From NCBI GenBank assembly GCA_036873755.1, contig JAVTVY010018732.1:5001-69000 (forward strand): a stretch of 64,000 bases of DNA, read 5' to 3'. The translations under genes and the position numbers were made by a program. The notes beneath the pieces are model-generated. The model ran no database searches, had not been told where the DNA came from, and saw only the letters and a list, made by a program, of their open reading frames with translations. This document shows, piece after piece, positions 1 through 10,650 of this stretch. This DNA is from Hanleya hanleyi (taxonomy: Eukaryota > Mollusca > Polyplacophora > Lepidopleurida > Hanleyidae). Each line of letters starts with the position of its first letter. The stretch's first letter is position 1.

Positions 1-1570
1 CTAATACTCGTACTGATGACGTCACCGATGACGTCACAGATAACGGGAACATCCCTCAAGTGGGGCTGTACACCCCGAGAGCTACAACATGACACCTTCC
101 AGGACGCATTCGGACCACGGATGGTCCATCTCTACCCCAAATACCTTCCTTCACTGCCACAAAATATTCACTTTGGCTACTACTCGTACTGATGACGTCA
201 CCAATGACGTCACAGATGACGTGAACATCCCTCAAATCGGGGTCTACACCCCGAGAGCTACAAAATGACACCTCCCAGGACGCATTCGGACCAAGGATGG
301 TCCATCTCGACACCAAATACCTTCCTGCACTGCCCCAAAATGGCCACTTTACTTACTACAACCAACTGCGCATGTGCTGATTGACGCGACTTGCATTTAA
401 AAACACGCCATTCTGACTCTACCCCACACAAGTTTCAATTTGACACCTTTCACGACCCATTCGAACCCATAGCGGTCCATCTCTACCTCAGAAACACCCC
501 CACATACCCCCCAAAATGCCTGCTTTCTATACTACGGCCAGACTGCGCATGCGTAGACAATTGAAAACGGACGAACTATTAGTCCAGTCGGATGCTCCTC
601 CACGAGATCTTCAAAATAAGACCTCATACGACACCATAGGATCATTAGGGGCTCACCTAGACCCCAAAACGTCCACCCCGTATGGGCCTATACCCCATAA
701 CCATGCAGTATAGGCCTATGGGCTTACCCAGGCCTCAGTGAACTTTTTCCAAAAATTTCACCGTTCGCTTCGAAACCCTTCCCATCGTGTTCTAAATGAC
801 GAGACGTGAAAAACAAATCCAAACAACCCATATCACAATGAACGTGTGTGAATTTCCCAGGTTGAATCTATACCCCCATATAGCCAGTATGGGACTATAT
901 GGGCTATATGGTACTTTTCCAAAAATTTCACCGTTGCGCTCCGAGACCCTTCCCATCGTGTTCTAAATGACGAGACGTGAAAAACAAATCCAAACAACCC
1001 ATATCACAATGAACGTGTGTGAATTTCCCAGGTTGAACCTATACCCCCATATAGCCAGTATGGAGTTATATGAGCCTATATACAGACCTCGGTGACTTTT
1101 CCCAAAAAATTCACCGATTCGCTCCGGGACCTCTCCCATTGTATTTTTCTCGGCGAGACGAAAAAAACGAGACCCCCAACCCAGAGTAACACCCACAAAA
1201 AAAAATTGACCACCCCTCCCCCCATATAGCCAGTATGAGCCTATATACAGACCTCGGTGACTTTTCCCAAAAACTTCACCGATTCGCTCCGGGACCCCTC
1301 CCAATGTGTTTTTCTCGGCGAGACGAGAAAAACGAGACCCCACAACCCATAGTAACACCCACAAAAAATTGACCACCCCTCCCCCCATATAGCCAGTATG
1401 AGCCTATATACAGCCCTCGGTGACTTTTCGCAAAAATTCTACCGATTCGCTCAGGGACCCCTCCCATTGTGTTTTTCTCGGCGAGGCGTGAAAAACAAGA
1501 CCCCACAAGCCATAGTAAAGCCCACGAAAAAAAATGACCATCCCCATATCCCATATAGTCATTTTCCCTT
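1..1570 (+). repeat. Arm-like copy of the 52.6-57.3 kb foldback family
   Basis: This stretch matches, in the same orientation, the right arm of the foldback element at 52.6-57.3 kb (roughly 55,850-56,850), so it looks like part of another copy cut by the window edge. Shared landmarks are paired TGACGTCA palindromes, the repeated block reading 'GACGCATTCGGACCA', and the block around 'CGCATGCG'. From about 730 to 1,560 a unit of about 140-185 bp recurs five times; the 56.6-56.8 kb counterpart has about two. The short reading frames here are repeat-derived and not credible genes. Confidence 0.75.
17..212. promoter_or_regulatory. Cluster of perfect CRE palindromes (TGACGTCA)
   Basis: Perfect TGACGTCA octamers lie at 17-24, 29-36, 193-200 and 205-212, in two pairs each 12 bp apart start to start. 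The octamer is the consensus cAMP response element bound by CREB/ATF bZIP proteins. The same octamer occurs in the related foldback element at 54,020, 55,884 and 56,060. Binding is inferred from the motif only. Confidence 0.5.
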
Positions 1571-1975
1571 ATATTGTATAATACAGTCCCCTATTGTAGG
1601 GGTAAAATCCGAGTTCCGCTTTTATATTTTCGGAAAAAAATCCTAATTTTACATGCACCCACCCCATTGACTTGATAGGCAGACCCCGATAAGCCCGGGG
1701 ACCGATATTAGCCCTTTTGGCTAGAGGTGATACGGGTTTCCCCCTATTTTAGGGGTAAAGTCCGTGTTCCGCTTTTTATAGTTTGGGGAAAAAATCCTAA
1801 TTTTACATGCACCCACCCCATTGGCTTGATAGGCAGGTCCCAATAAACCCGGGGACCGATATTAGCCCTTTTGGCTAGGGTTGATAGGAGTTTTCCCCTA
1901 TTTTAGGGGTAAAGTCCGTGTTCCGCTTTTTATAGTTTCGGGAGAAAATCCTAATTTTACATACAGCCACCCATG
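1560..1975. repeat. Tandem repeat, about 155-bp unit
   Basis: A unit containing 'AATCCTAATTTTACAT', a 'GGGGACCGATATTAGCCC' block and 'GTTCCGCTTTT' recurs at about 1,640, 1,795 and 1,945. The first two units are near identical and the last is cut short. No gene is seen. The following 1,975-2,590 region is unique apart from a weak 78-bp partial duplication near 2,143 and 2,221. Confidence 0.7.
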
Positions 1976-2599
1976 ACTGGATGCCCCTTCACGAATGCTT
2001 CACTTTGATGCCTCACTCGACCCAATCGGACCATGCAGCGTATTTGAAATCTGGGGACTACTTTTTCTCCGCGGAAGCTTTTTCCCGCGACCGCGTCACC
2101 ACCAGACCGCATCACCGCGGATGAATACATCCCCTGCAACAATTGGAACTCTCCTGTGATGGACGTAGCTTTTTGGTCATTCTGCCGGAACTATAGTGAC
2201 CCGGAGTTACCTCCCCCTAGATTGGAACTCTTCTGTGTTGGAGGTAGCTTTTGGTCTCTTGAGAAACAACGCCCCCCTGGCGGAACTCCCCGTCATCTCC
2301 CCAAAGAGTTATCTTCCTGGAAAATGCGAGTCGAAATCATCCCTCTATACTACTCATGTTGCATACGGACAAATTCACACAAGAGAATTGTGTAAGTGTC
2401 AGTTCTACTCTGCTCGACAGAAAATATTATAACGGCGCGAGGAGGCAAAGAAGATAAACCGAATAAAGCCCATGTGCCGAGCGAGAGAGCAGGTGAAAAC
2501 AGTGTACATGAAGAGAGATACCTGCGAACATCAAGTCAACCTCTTTAGGAACTGACTTTTGAAAAAAATCGATCGTAGTAGATTTGCGGTAAATGCGAC

Positions 2600-2790
2600 G
2601 TGAAGGGAATAACTGTCTACACAGCTGGCCAAGCATTATAAGCAAACAGAGATGCTCAGAAATGGAGAAACCAGAAATCGTTGTTCTCGATTTAGTCGCA
2701 AACGACGTGAAATGTACAGAGCCGGGGAACTGTGTGAACCAAATAGGTAAGGTACTTCAAAATATCCACGACATGTGGTCATATTTATAG
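2600..2790 (+). pseudogene. SGNH-hydrolase-like fragment, upstream part
   Basis: The reading frame carries 'KPEIVVLDLVANDV' (about 2,668-2,709). This resembles SGNH/GDSL-type folds, in which a hydrophobic strand is followed by a (G/S)ND motif; here the residues before N-D are V-A, so the motif is imperfect. A residual match in another frame just upstream suggests an earlier frameshift near 2,640. The frame stops where the 118-bp palindrome and Crypton sequence begin, and a second SGNH-like piece resumes at about 4,985. I infer one reading frame split by the Crypton insertion. Whether it was a host gene or part of another mobile element cannot be told. Confidence 0.4.
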
Positions 2791-2908
2791 GTTATTGGAT
2801 TATATGGTTCTGTATGGACGAGTCCTGGGCGCCCAGGGAAGGGACGAGCTTGCGAGTCCCTTCTCGGCGCCCAGGACGAGCCCATACAGAACCATATAAT
2901 CCAATAAC
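2791..2908. repeat. 118-bp near-perfect palindrome
   Basis: Arms of about 42 bp (beginning GTTATTGGATTATATGG, ending in the reverse complement) flank a second internal hairpin, AAGGGAC...GTCCCTT. It lies at the 3' boundary of the Crypton pseudogene and just after the interrupted SGNH-like frame. Cryptons are not expected to have terminal inverted repeats, so it may be a separate element, a terminator-like structure or a recombinase site. The function is unknown. Confidence 0.8.
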
Positions 2909-3162
2909 ATATTTATTATACACTTACTGAACACAAATACACGAAATAAAAAAATAAAGCAAAAAAAACAATGAATTTTAGCAAAAAAACAGACAAACTC
3001 TTTATTTACGCACACAATTAGTAGTGCTGCGGCTTTGGGCGCAATGATACTTAGTGATGCGGCTGACCTAGTTAACGCACGTGCGCGATGTTTCAAACAG
3101 ATTCAGCCGTCTACAGTACCAAGATATTATTTACAGTTCAACATGATAAAACAACGAGGTAG

Positions 3163-4818
3163 CTATTGGAAGTTAAATGTGCAATTACTGAAGACTGTTC
3201 CGCTAAAAAGACTGCTATAATTTCGAGAAGACGTTGCTGTAAGAGAAGTGGAACTCGATTGAGAGACTGACTGGGGTTGTGGCATTTGAGAAGGAGAATG
3301 TGATGGCGGGATTGTTACATTTTCATTACAAACGGACTGAACGTGAACTGGATTTTCTGCGACTTGAGACTGGGACTGAGAGCGGGAATTACCCTGAAGA
3401 ATTTGTGACAGCTCTTTTTGCGCAGAATGGTCAAGTTTATTGTCGTATTCTTGGATACTTGCGAGTGATTTATGACCAGTGATTTGCATCACTTTTTGAG
3501 GAGCAACGCCAGATTTTACCAGAGTTTGGACCGTGGTTTTCCTGACTAAGTGGTTCGTGATACGACCAGACAAATCCGCTGCTTTAGCTGCATTTTTCAT
3601 TAACTCTCCCAAGCGATGTTCCCCCATTGGAGTGGGGTAATACCAGATTTGGGATTCTGGACCAAGCCGTTTCTCTGGTATGCGTGTGAGATAGAAGGGG
3701 CTATCAGCTGTTTTTCTGCATTCTGGTCTGGCCATAGAGTACAGCTTGAAGAAGGCCACGGGGTTGTGCGAGTCATCACAGCCGGTCGGGGCGTACAGGC
3801 GAGGTGGTGTCAGGCGAGAATCTCGCGGTGGCTGCTGTCCCGAGTCTTGCTGTCTCGCTCGGCCCATTCCAAAAACTCTGCTCCGCCAAGGTCCTGACCA
3901 AGTGTGATGTCACCAAAACGGAGTTTTCTATGTTCATCACGTCCTCTAAAGCCAAATATTTTACCAAACAAATAAAAAATGGAAATTGAAGACTCTGTGG
4001 AGAAGATGATCCGAGCTGCTTAGCTTCAAACAGCCTAGTTTCCTCTTCAGAAGAAAGTGACTGAGCTGCGTTGGACTTTCGACCCTTGCCTTTCTTCTTC
4101 AAGTCCATTTTCTTGGACTTGAGGGCCTCATTTGATTTGTGGAACTCACTGGAGCGAAGGGATACGGCATAGCCAGTGTCCTTGAGATGTCTGAATGAAA
4201 AAAAAATCACGGTAAGAAATTTTTTCTTTCTAATCTATTTAATTTTAACCTAGTTTGAGTTTAAAGTTTAATTTTATTGCGAGATGTATATGACCTGGCT
4301 GATAATGTTGTATCCGTCTTAAATTTAAAAGCAGTCCAGTTTGTAACTAAACTATTGTGGATATAAGCTCGTTGGCTGTTTTTTAATTTTTTTTTTTTAT
4401 TTTCAATGAATGTGCACGGCCGTAGTTACCTCTCAACGCTGTTCTTTATAGCTTCAAGGGAACACGGCTCGTACTCGCTGCCATCTTTTTTCCTAATTCC
4501 GATGAACATTTCCGCTAGATATTCATTTAGATGGGGAGAGCTTATATTTTCAATCAACCGTGGTTCCCGTCGATTTTCCCACAGCCATCTCTGAACATTT
4601 TTGACGTCGCGATTTGTGCTTGTAACTGTGTTCTTCTTCTTTTGTGAATCAATAAAAGCAGACACGTCTGTTACTTATGCGTCTCTACTAGTACTTGGAA
4701 CTGGTTCAAGACTTTCTAAAGCTCCACTTAACTCTGTGTCAAATAGTGGCTCACACAGTTCTAAAAATTCAGCATCTGTCATCAAATCATCAAAATTGTC
4801 AACTGTGACGGTAGCCAT
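3163..4818 (-). pseudogene. Crypton-type tyrosine recombinase (DUF3504/KIAA1958-like), decayed
   Basis: This is a tyrosine recombinase of the type carried by Crypton DNA transposons, which cut and join DNA with a nucleophilic tyrosine. The start ATG is at 4,818. Exon 1 (4,818-4,429) carries the N-terminal core-binding part with 'VQRWLWENRR' and 'RKKDGSEYEP'. It ends at a GTAACT donor and continues in phase from the acceptor at 4,191 into exon 2. Exon 2 holds 'KGKGRKSNAAQSL', then 'RGRDEHRKLRFGD' (catalytic Arg region), 'NHLVRKTTVQTL' (HxxR), 'TGHKSLASIQEYD' (His and the presumed nucleophile Tyr) and a Ser/Gln-rich tail. It is broken by an in-frame TAA near 4,677, a frameshift near 3,985 and another near 3,830. 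The family is recognised with confidence from the order of motifs. Confidence 0.88.
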
Positions 4819-4868
4819 GTTTGCTGTCGTCTGCTTGTTTACTAACAAAAAGTAGTCCGGTGTGTGTG

Positions 4869-4885
4869 TGTGACGTCAGTGACGT
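4869..4885. promoter_or_regulatory. Two CRE palindromes upstream of the Crypton start
   Basis: TGACGTCA occurs at 4,869-4,876 and 4,878-4,885, about 50-67 bp upstream of the recombinase ATG on the minus strand. Their position fits a promoter-proximal CREB/ATF element. That role is inferred from motif and spacing. Confidence 0.5.
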
Positions 4886-4984
4886 CAGAAAAATCTGTAT
4901 CCAATATGAGAAAAAATATTGGACAGTTGTCGTTTATACATAATATAGTAGGGAGTGGACAGTTAGGTGTATAATAAACACAGA

Positions 4985-5507
4985 TCATTGTCAACGCAGG
5001 TGTTCCCTGGATGGATGATGGCGAACTCAACAACAGAACAAAAGGGGTGAATTTTCTATTACAACACAAATATCTCAGCAACAAATCAGTATCGGCTTGT
5101 TTACTCCAACTTTGAGCAGAGAGGATATATACCGTCGATTATTCGATGACGATGGACACCATTTGTCTTACCAAGGCAAAAGTATATTGCTAGCTAAGCT
5201 TTACATGCGGCACTGGGACTCGACAATGACAGCATCAGCCGGTTTCAACGGAACACCTGTACCCATACTGAGAATTATCTCCGCTCCCAACAGGCGAAAC
5301 CGAAACGTAAGTACAAGCGAGAGAGGACAGCATCAGCAATCGACGATGGGATCTCCAAACGGAACGAAACGGTCGAGAACATTAACCAATCAAACGAGAA
5401 ACAGAGAAACTGCTGGTCTGTCTACGGTGACTGAGATGTTGAAGAAAACGAAGAGCAACGAAACACGAAAAGACGCGGAAAGACTCTTAAATTCGGTTAT
5501 TTACTGA
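4985..5507 (+). pseudogene. SGNH-hydrolase-like fragment, downstream part
   Basis: The main frame contains 'FDDDGHHLSYQGKSIL', matching the C-terminal DxxHLS...G block of SGNH/GDSL hydrolase folds, where Asp and His complete the catalytic triad. A neighbouring frame just upstream (about 4,985-5,095) contains 'WMDDGELNNR', so a frameshift lies near 5,095. After the block comes a basic, low-complexity tail rich in Arg, Asn and Thr, ending at a TGA at 5,505-5,507. Together with 2,600-2,790 it looks like one SGNH-like frame interrupted by the Crypton. Enzyme activity is not claimed. Confidence 0.45.
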
Positions 5508-5902
5508 TATGTTTAATCTTTTTAGCAAAGTTATCAGACCACTGCCAAACATTTCAAATATCGACTAGGTTAAAATTGTCACATAATTCTAGCGAAGTCT
5601 CCAAAGCTGAGCCCTACACCTCAGAATCGCATACAAACTTCTTGAAAAGTCTTAACTAGAAAAAGGGTAAAACAATGCTTAAAAGTGTTACAGAAACCAC
5701 AGACTTCAAAGCTAAACAAGTCGACCCTGCAGTATCAGAATTTAATAATATTGTACACAATATTGCTCAACATTGCTTGTAAAAGAGATCAAAACAAGAA
5801 TTGAAAACAAATTAGAAATATGACCAATAAAAAATAGTTGATCAACCACTCTTAAAAATGAGACGAGACCTTCAACATATAGCGAAGCTGCGTTCTATTT
5901 TA
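5508..5902. other. Intergenic, nothing recognised
   Basis: AT-rich sequence between the SGNH-like fragment and the left arm of the large palindrome. No coding pattern, repeat or motif was found that can be supported. Confidence 0.5.
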
Positions 5903-6550
5903 GTAGTAGAGTTACAGTACTTCAAGTCGTACTCATCCACCCAAATACTCACAGCCACCGCGATCCACCATCACCCACCGAGCGCTGTCATACGTCATTA
6001 ATAGTTTTTATTCGTATAAATTATTGGGTCTGGCTATTAATAAATTATATGCGTTATAATTTTACCTGAATATAATATTAAAGATCTACATACGGTATTA
6101 TAAATAAATATTCCGAATTTATACGTTAATCGTTTAAATAGTCTATATTTTAGGTTTTATTCCGCTTTTACAAAAGGTGGTATTTCGTATAGGTCCTATA
6201 GTACGGGTTCATAGCAATAAACTCTGTACATTCATATATGTATTGTAGACAGTTATTTTTTACAAATTGCACTTAGCGTTAACGAATACTCGGTATATTT
6301 GTATATTCAACCTCGCTATATGGTTAGAAGCCAGTTATGATACATAATTGTATTGATTTTAATACCTGTCAATGCGAAGGTTGTGTGTTATGGTAACAGG
6401 TGCGATCGAATAATAGAAATCGCTTGGTCTGGATATAAACGTGTGTTTCAATTATAGCGCGTAGAACTCGATTGCAATTAGTATATGATAATATTGGGGG
6501 GGGAGGGGGTTTGAGTGTTTATATTGACAGACCGATATCGCTTTAATTAG

Positions 6551-7300
6551 GGGCAATTATACATTCAGCGTATAGTGGGAGTTGAATGGGCATATCGTGA
6601 GATAGATCATTATTTGAGAATTGTTTGTCGAAATATATATATCTCTAATAGAATTCCACTTATAGTCTACTTCGGAATGGCGAATTTACTGAAAAATATC
6701 AGCGAACCTAGAGAATTGTCCGTAAGTATTGTAATTTTATCGCGATCTACTCGCGGATAATACCGACTTTGTCGATATAACGATGTACATAGCGAACGGC
6801 GTTGTAAATGTTCGATTATAACTGATTTGAATACAAGGGCTACTCACTTTTAATATTTCAAATCTATATTTTTATAGGTTAACAACTCTACGTGGGCCGG
6901 ATTCGTACGAGAAAATGCGGATATTTTAGGTAGTTCCGGTTGGCCTAGTTTGGAGACTGTATTCGCCATAGATGGGGTGGTTGAAACACGGCCCGTTTAT
7001 AATGACGATGATTGGAATGCGGGTATAAGGAGTCCAACGACCATTCTTCTAAATAATTCCCCTTCACTTCCGGAGATTAAAACACGTAAATGTGTAGAAG
7101 GATTATCCCGTTTATTCGCGCCCCGAGTTTGCAAAAGCTGTAATCAGCCATTAAGCGTCGAAGTTTGCGGAAAATGTCGCGTTAGTTTATGCCGAGATTG
7201 CGCGTGTTTTGCCCGACAGGTGTCATTCGGGGTTTTTATGTGTCCGAGCTGTTGCAATTGTCCGTTTTGCGGTTATTGGGGAATGAAACTTTCCAAATAA
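6551..7300 (+). CDS. Cysteine-rich zinc-binding-like protein, left-arm copy (spliced, 5' end unresolved)
   Basis: Two exons are supported. The first is open from just after a TTTAATTAG acceptor-like site at 6,550 to a GTAAGT donor at 6,722. The second runs from the acceptor at 6,877 to the stop at 7,298-7,300, and both join in phase 0. An internal ATG at 6,677 could be the start, but the open frame continues upstream, so a further 5' exon is likely. The C-terminus has paired cysteines: CKSC, VCGKC, CRDC, CPSC and CPFC, a pattern that suggests two or three zinc sites of a B-box or ribbon type. An AATAAA lies at 7,536-7,541 after a minisatellite in the 3' region. The gene is convergent with the zinc-finger/acidic gene. 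I do not recognise a named family. Confidence 0.6.
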
Positions 7301-7304
7301 TTTG

Positions 7305-7530
7305 AGGGACTAGTCTTGGACTATTCTTGGACTTGGGTGGATTTTTAGGAACTTTTCACGAACTTTGAGGGACTATTGTTGGACTAGTCTTGGACTATTG
7401 TTGGATTTGTGTGGATTTTTAGGAACTTTTCATGAACTTTGAGGGACTATTCTTGGACTAGTCTTGGACTAGTCTTGGACTGTTGTTGGACTTGGGTGGA
7501 TTTTTAGGCACTTTTCATGAACTTTTGTGG
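7305..7530. repeat. Minisatellite, left arm (about 3 units of about 80 bp)
   Basis: Units carry 'GAACTTTGAGGGACTA' plus two to four copies of 'TCTTGGACTA' and 'GGATTTTTAGG'. The array sits in the likely 3' untranslated region of the cysteine-rich gene. The inverted counterpart at 10,235-10,650 has more units. Confidence 0.85.
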
Positions 7531-7859
7531 AAAACAATAAAGAGCTGCTACACCTATCTATGGATGGTATATTTATTATCACTGGATACTCGTTGTAACC
7601 GACTATCGCCCATATAAAGGCATATCGAAACGACTCTGGACGGTGACTGAAAGAAAGAAGAACGCAACATCGGTTGTTAAAGTTCAAAGTATATTTTTAT
7701 TTATACAAATTAATTTAGTAATGACAGTTTCAAAACGAAAATACAAACTGAACAATCCTAGTACCCAAACCCTAATTTCATTCCATTTCCATAACTCTGT
7801 GAAAGAGCTGCGGATATATCGATAACGTATGTAACGGCACGCCCTGGTGGCGAAATCAA

Positions 7860-8747
7860 CTAATCAACAGGTTTGATCGGTTGTTTTGTGTACTCGCGCG
7901 GTAAAAGTCTGTTAAATAAGAATTTACGCATCTCAACGGCAGATTCTTCGGCTTCATCGTTTGATAAGTCGTCTTCCTCACGCATTCGTTTCTTAGTCGC
8001 CATTACTTTCTGATGAATCGGGTGCTTCCGTAATTCTCGCCACAACCTTAGATTACGGACGTAGATATTTCGGAACCTCGTCTGTATTCTAGGTAAAAGC
8101 TTGTCATATGCCATCTGATGCGCAATTGATTCATCCACTCCGCCTTCTTCGTAAACTTCCGCAAGATCGTTTATATCGGATTCATGATCATCAATCGCTT
8201 CATCCGCGAAGAGATCCCACAAACACTCGTCATCCTCGACGTCATCATTGTCACCAGCAGTGTCATCATTATCGTCATCAGCATCATCCGTAACTTCTCC
8301 GTCATCATCTGTGTCGTCGTCACTACCTTTACTATCATCGCCATCATTGTCATCATCATTATCTTCGTCATCGGCGTCAGTAGCGTCGGTATCATTTTGA
8401 TCACCATGGTAGCCAAACGTTTGACCTGGAGTATATGTATTTTCACCATTACTACCGGAACTGGAAAAATCGTCCCCATGGACAATACTTCCGCCCGCAT
8501 GGTGATACGACCTTCCGCATGGTAATACGACCTTCGAAGGCTCACTCACCGTCATCGTATAGGGTTGCTCTACTCTACTTGTTGGACCTAGAGCAGGACT
8601 CGGTGGTGTCCCTTGGTTGTGTTCGCGTTGAATGTCTCTGAGCATTCTTTCGCTATCGACGCATGGACAAGCTCCAGTTTTCCTATGCTTTAACATGTTG
8701 GAGCGATTGGCAAACTTACGATAGCATCCATAGCATTGGGAACTCAT
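7860..8747 (-). CDS. Zinc-finger / acidic / basic-helical protein, full-length left copy
   Basis: The start ATG is at 8,747-8,745, the first ATG before the zinc finger, giving about 295 residues. Domain order: an N-terminal finger with CYGC, then about 12 residues, LKH and a terminal Cys (C2HC-like, about residues 5-27); a polar linker; a long Asp-rich acidic tract (about residues 110-180); then 'CLWDLFADEAIDD', and a basic helical region with 'LRLWRELRKHPIHQKV', 'KKRMREEDD' and 'LFNRLLPREY'. An AATAAA (minus) is at 7,696-7,701. A divergent relative lies in the 52.6-57.3 kb element. The acidic tract would suit transcriptional or histone/DNA-mimic roles, but no function is established. It resembles proteins of unknown role in mobile or viral elements of invertebrates; that link is only an impression. 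Confidence 0.75.
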   Translation of the reverse strand: MSSQCYGCYRKFANRSNMLKHRKTGACPCVDSERMLRDIQREHNQGTPPSPALGPTSRVEQPYTMTVSEPSKVVLPCGRSYHHAGGSIVHGDDFSSSGSNGENTYTPGQTFGYHGDQNDTDATDADDEDNDDDNDGDDSKGSDDDTDDDGEVTDDADDDNDDTAGDNDDVEDDECLWDLFADEAIDDHESDINDLAEVYEEGGVDESIAHQMAYDKLLPRIQTRFRNIYVRNLRLWRELRKHPIHQKVMATKKRMREEDDLSNDEAEESAVEMRKFLFNRLLPREYTKQPIKPVD

Positions 8748-9024
8748 GTCTGCTTTGGAACAAACGTACCACACTAGCCTCACGAAATTACCAAAGATGA
8801 ATGATAGAGTTAAACCTCCACATTCGGCTAAAGTGAAATGACTCTATTTGCCAACAGAGGGCGTTGTTTCATACGTCATCAGCGGAGTTATCTCCCACTA
8901 GTTCCAGTTTTTGTCACCAGGGTAATGAGTGGTAAATACGACCGAACATGGAAAAACCCTGCTGTAAGATAAGGACCCGGATGTAAGATGAGGACCCGGA
9001 TGTAAAACTACAATACCTAGGAAG

Positions 9025-9036
9025 TGACCTTTGACC
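9025..9036. promoter_or_regulatory. DR1-type nuclear receptor site (TGACCTTTGACC)
   Basis: TGACCTTTGACC is the complement of a direct repeat of AGGTCA-like half sites spaced by one base (DR1), the type bound by HNF4, RXR or COUP-TF receptors. The same 12-mer occurs twice at equivalent positions in the other large foldback element (54,950 and 54,975). Function is inferred. Confidence 0.45.
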
Positions 9037-9037
9037 C

Positions 9038-9196
9038 TGCGCTACTCGGAAGTGACTTTATCGTACGCACACACACACACACATACGCGGTGCACCCTGT
9101 ACCATATAGCCCGTAGGGCATAGGGTACACTAGGGTGTGGGTGCACCGCGTGTGTGTGTGTGTGTGCGTACGATAACGTCACTTCCGAGTAGCGCA
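9038..9196. repeat. 159-bp central hairpin with (CA)n/(TG)n stem
   Basis: Outer stem 'GCGCTACTCGGAAGTGAC' pairs with its complement ending at 9,196. Next come (AC)n against (GT)n tracts and a GGTGCACCC-type stem, then the inner palindrome TATAGCCCGTAGGGCATA. A closely related module, one-sided in its outer stem, occurs at 54,990-55,118. The hairpin forms the inner boundary of the right arm and replaces the zinc-finger exon of the right gene copy. Confidence 0.85.
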
Positions 9197-9206
9197 ACCC
9201 TATACG

Positions 9207-9905
9207 ATGACGGTGAGTGAGCCTTCGAAGGTCGTATTACCATGCGGAAGGTCGTATCACCATGCGGGCGGAAGTATTGTCCATGGGGACGATTTTTCCA
9301 GTTCCGGTAGTAATGGTGAAAATACATATACTCCAGGTCAAACGTTTGGCTACCATGGTGATCAAAATGATACCGACGCTACTGACGCCGATGACGAAGA
9401 TAATGATGATGACAATGATGGCGATGATAGTAAAGGTAGTGACGACGACACAGATGATGATGACGGAGAAGTTACGGATGATGCTGATGACGATAATGAT
9501 GACACTGCTGGTGACAATGATGACGTCGAGGATGACGAGTGTTTGTGGGATCTCTTCGCGGATGAAGCGATTGATGATTATGAATCCGATATAAACGATC
9601 TTGCGGAAGTTTACGAAGAAGGCGGAGTGGATGAATCAATTGCGCATCAGATGGCATATGACAAGCTTTTACCTAGAATACAGACGAGGTTCCGAAATAT
9701 CTACGTCCGTAATCTAAGGTTGTGGCGAGAATTACGGAAGCACCCGATTCATCAGAAAGTAATGGCGACTAAGAAACGAATGCGTGAGGAAGACGACTTA
9801 TCAAACGATGAAGCCGAAGAATCTGCCGTTGAGATGCGTAAATTCTTAATTAACAGACTTTTACCGCGCGAGTACACAAAACAACCGATCAAACCTGTTG
9901 ATTAG
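9207..9905 (+). pseudogene. Zinc-finger / acidic protein, right copy lacking the finger
   Basis: An open frame of 232 codons begins at ATG 9,207 (sequence MTVSEPSK) and matches the left-copy protein from its middle to the end, with a few changes such as LINRLL for LFNRLL and one extra Asp. The zinc-finger exon is absent because the palindrome arm ends at 9,195 at the hairpin. It may be silent, or it may make a finger-less acidic protein from the internal ATG. An AATAAA lies at 10,064-10,069. Confidence 0.7.
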
Positions 9906-10234
9906 TTGATTTCGCCACCAGGGCGTGCCGTTACATACGTTATCGATATATCCGCAGCTCTTTCACAGAGTTATGGAAATGGAATGAAATTAGTGTTTGG
10001 GTACTAGGATTGTTCAGTTTGTATTTTCGTTTTGAAACTGTCATTACTAAATTAATTTGTATAAATAAAAATATACTTTGAACTTTAACAACCGATGTTG
10101 CGTTCTTCTTTCTTTCAGTCACCGTCCAGAGTCGTTTCGATATGCCTTTATATGGGCGATAGTCGGTTACAACGAGTATCCAGTGATAATAAATATACCA
10201 TCCATAGATAGGTGTAGCAGCTCTTTATTGTTTT

Positions 10235-10650
10235 CCACAAAAGTTCATGAAAAGTTCCTAAAAATCCACCCAAGTCCAACAATAGTCCAAGACTAGTCCA
10301 AGACTAGTCCAAGAATAGTCCCTCAAAGTTCATGAAAAGTTCCTAAAAATCCACACAAATCCAACAATAGTCCAAGACTAGTCCAACAATAGTCCAAGAA
10401 TAGTCCCTCAAAGTTCATGAAAAGTTCCTAAAAATCCACACAAATCCAACAATAGTCCAAGACTAGTCCAAGACTAGTCCAAGAATAGTCCCTCAGAGTT
10501 CATGAAAAGTTCCTAAAAATCCACACAAATCCAACAATAGTCCAAGACTAGTCCAAGACTAGTCCAAGAATAGTCCCTCAAAGTTCGTGAAAAGTTCCTA
10601 AAAATCCACCCAAGTCCAAGAATAGTCCAAGACTAGTCCCTCAAATTATT
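10235..10650. repeat. Minisatellite, right arm (about 5 units of about 80 bp)
   Basis: Inverted counterpart of the 7.3-kb minisatellite, containing 'TAGTCCCTCAAAGTTCATG' units. It has about two more units than the left arm, which accounts for most of the arm length difference. Confidence 0.85.

Noticed and set aside
8108..8545. His-, Met- and Ile-rich frames overlapping the acidic gene
   Set aside because: They are out-of-frame readings of the GAT/GAC-rich acidic tract.
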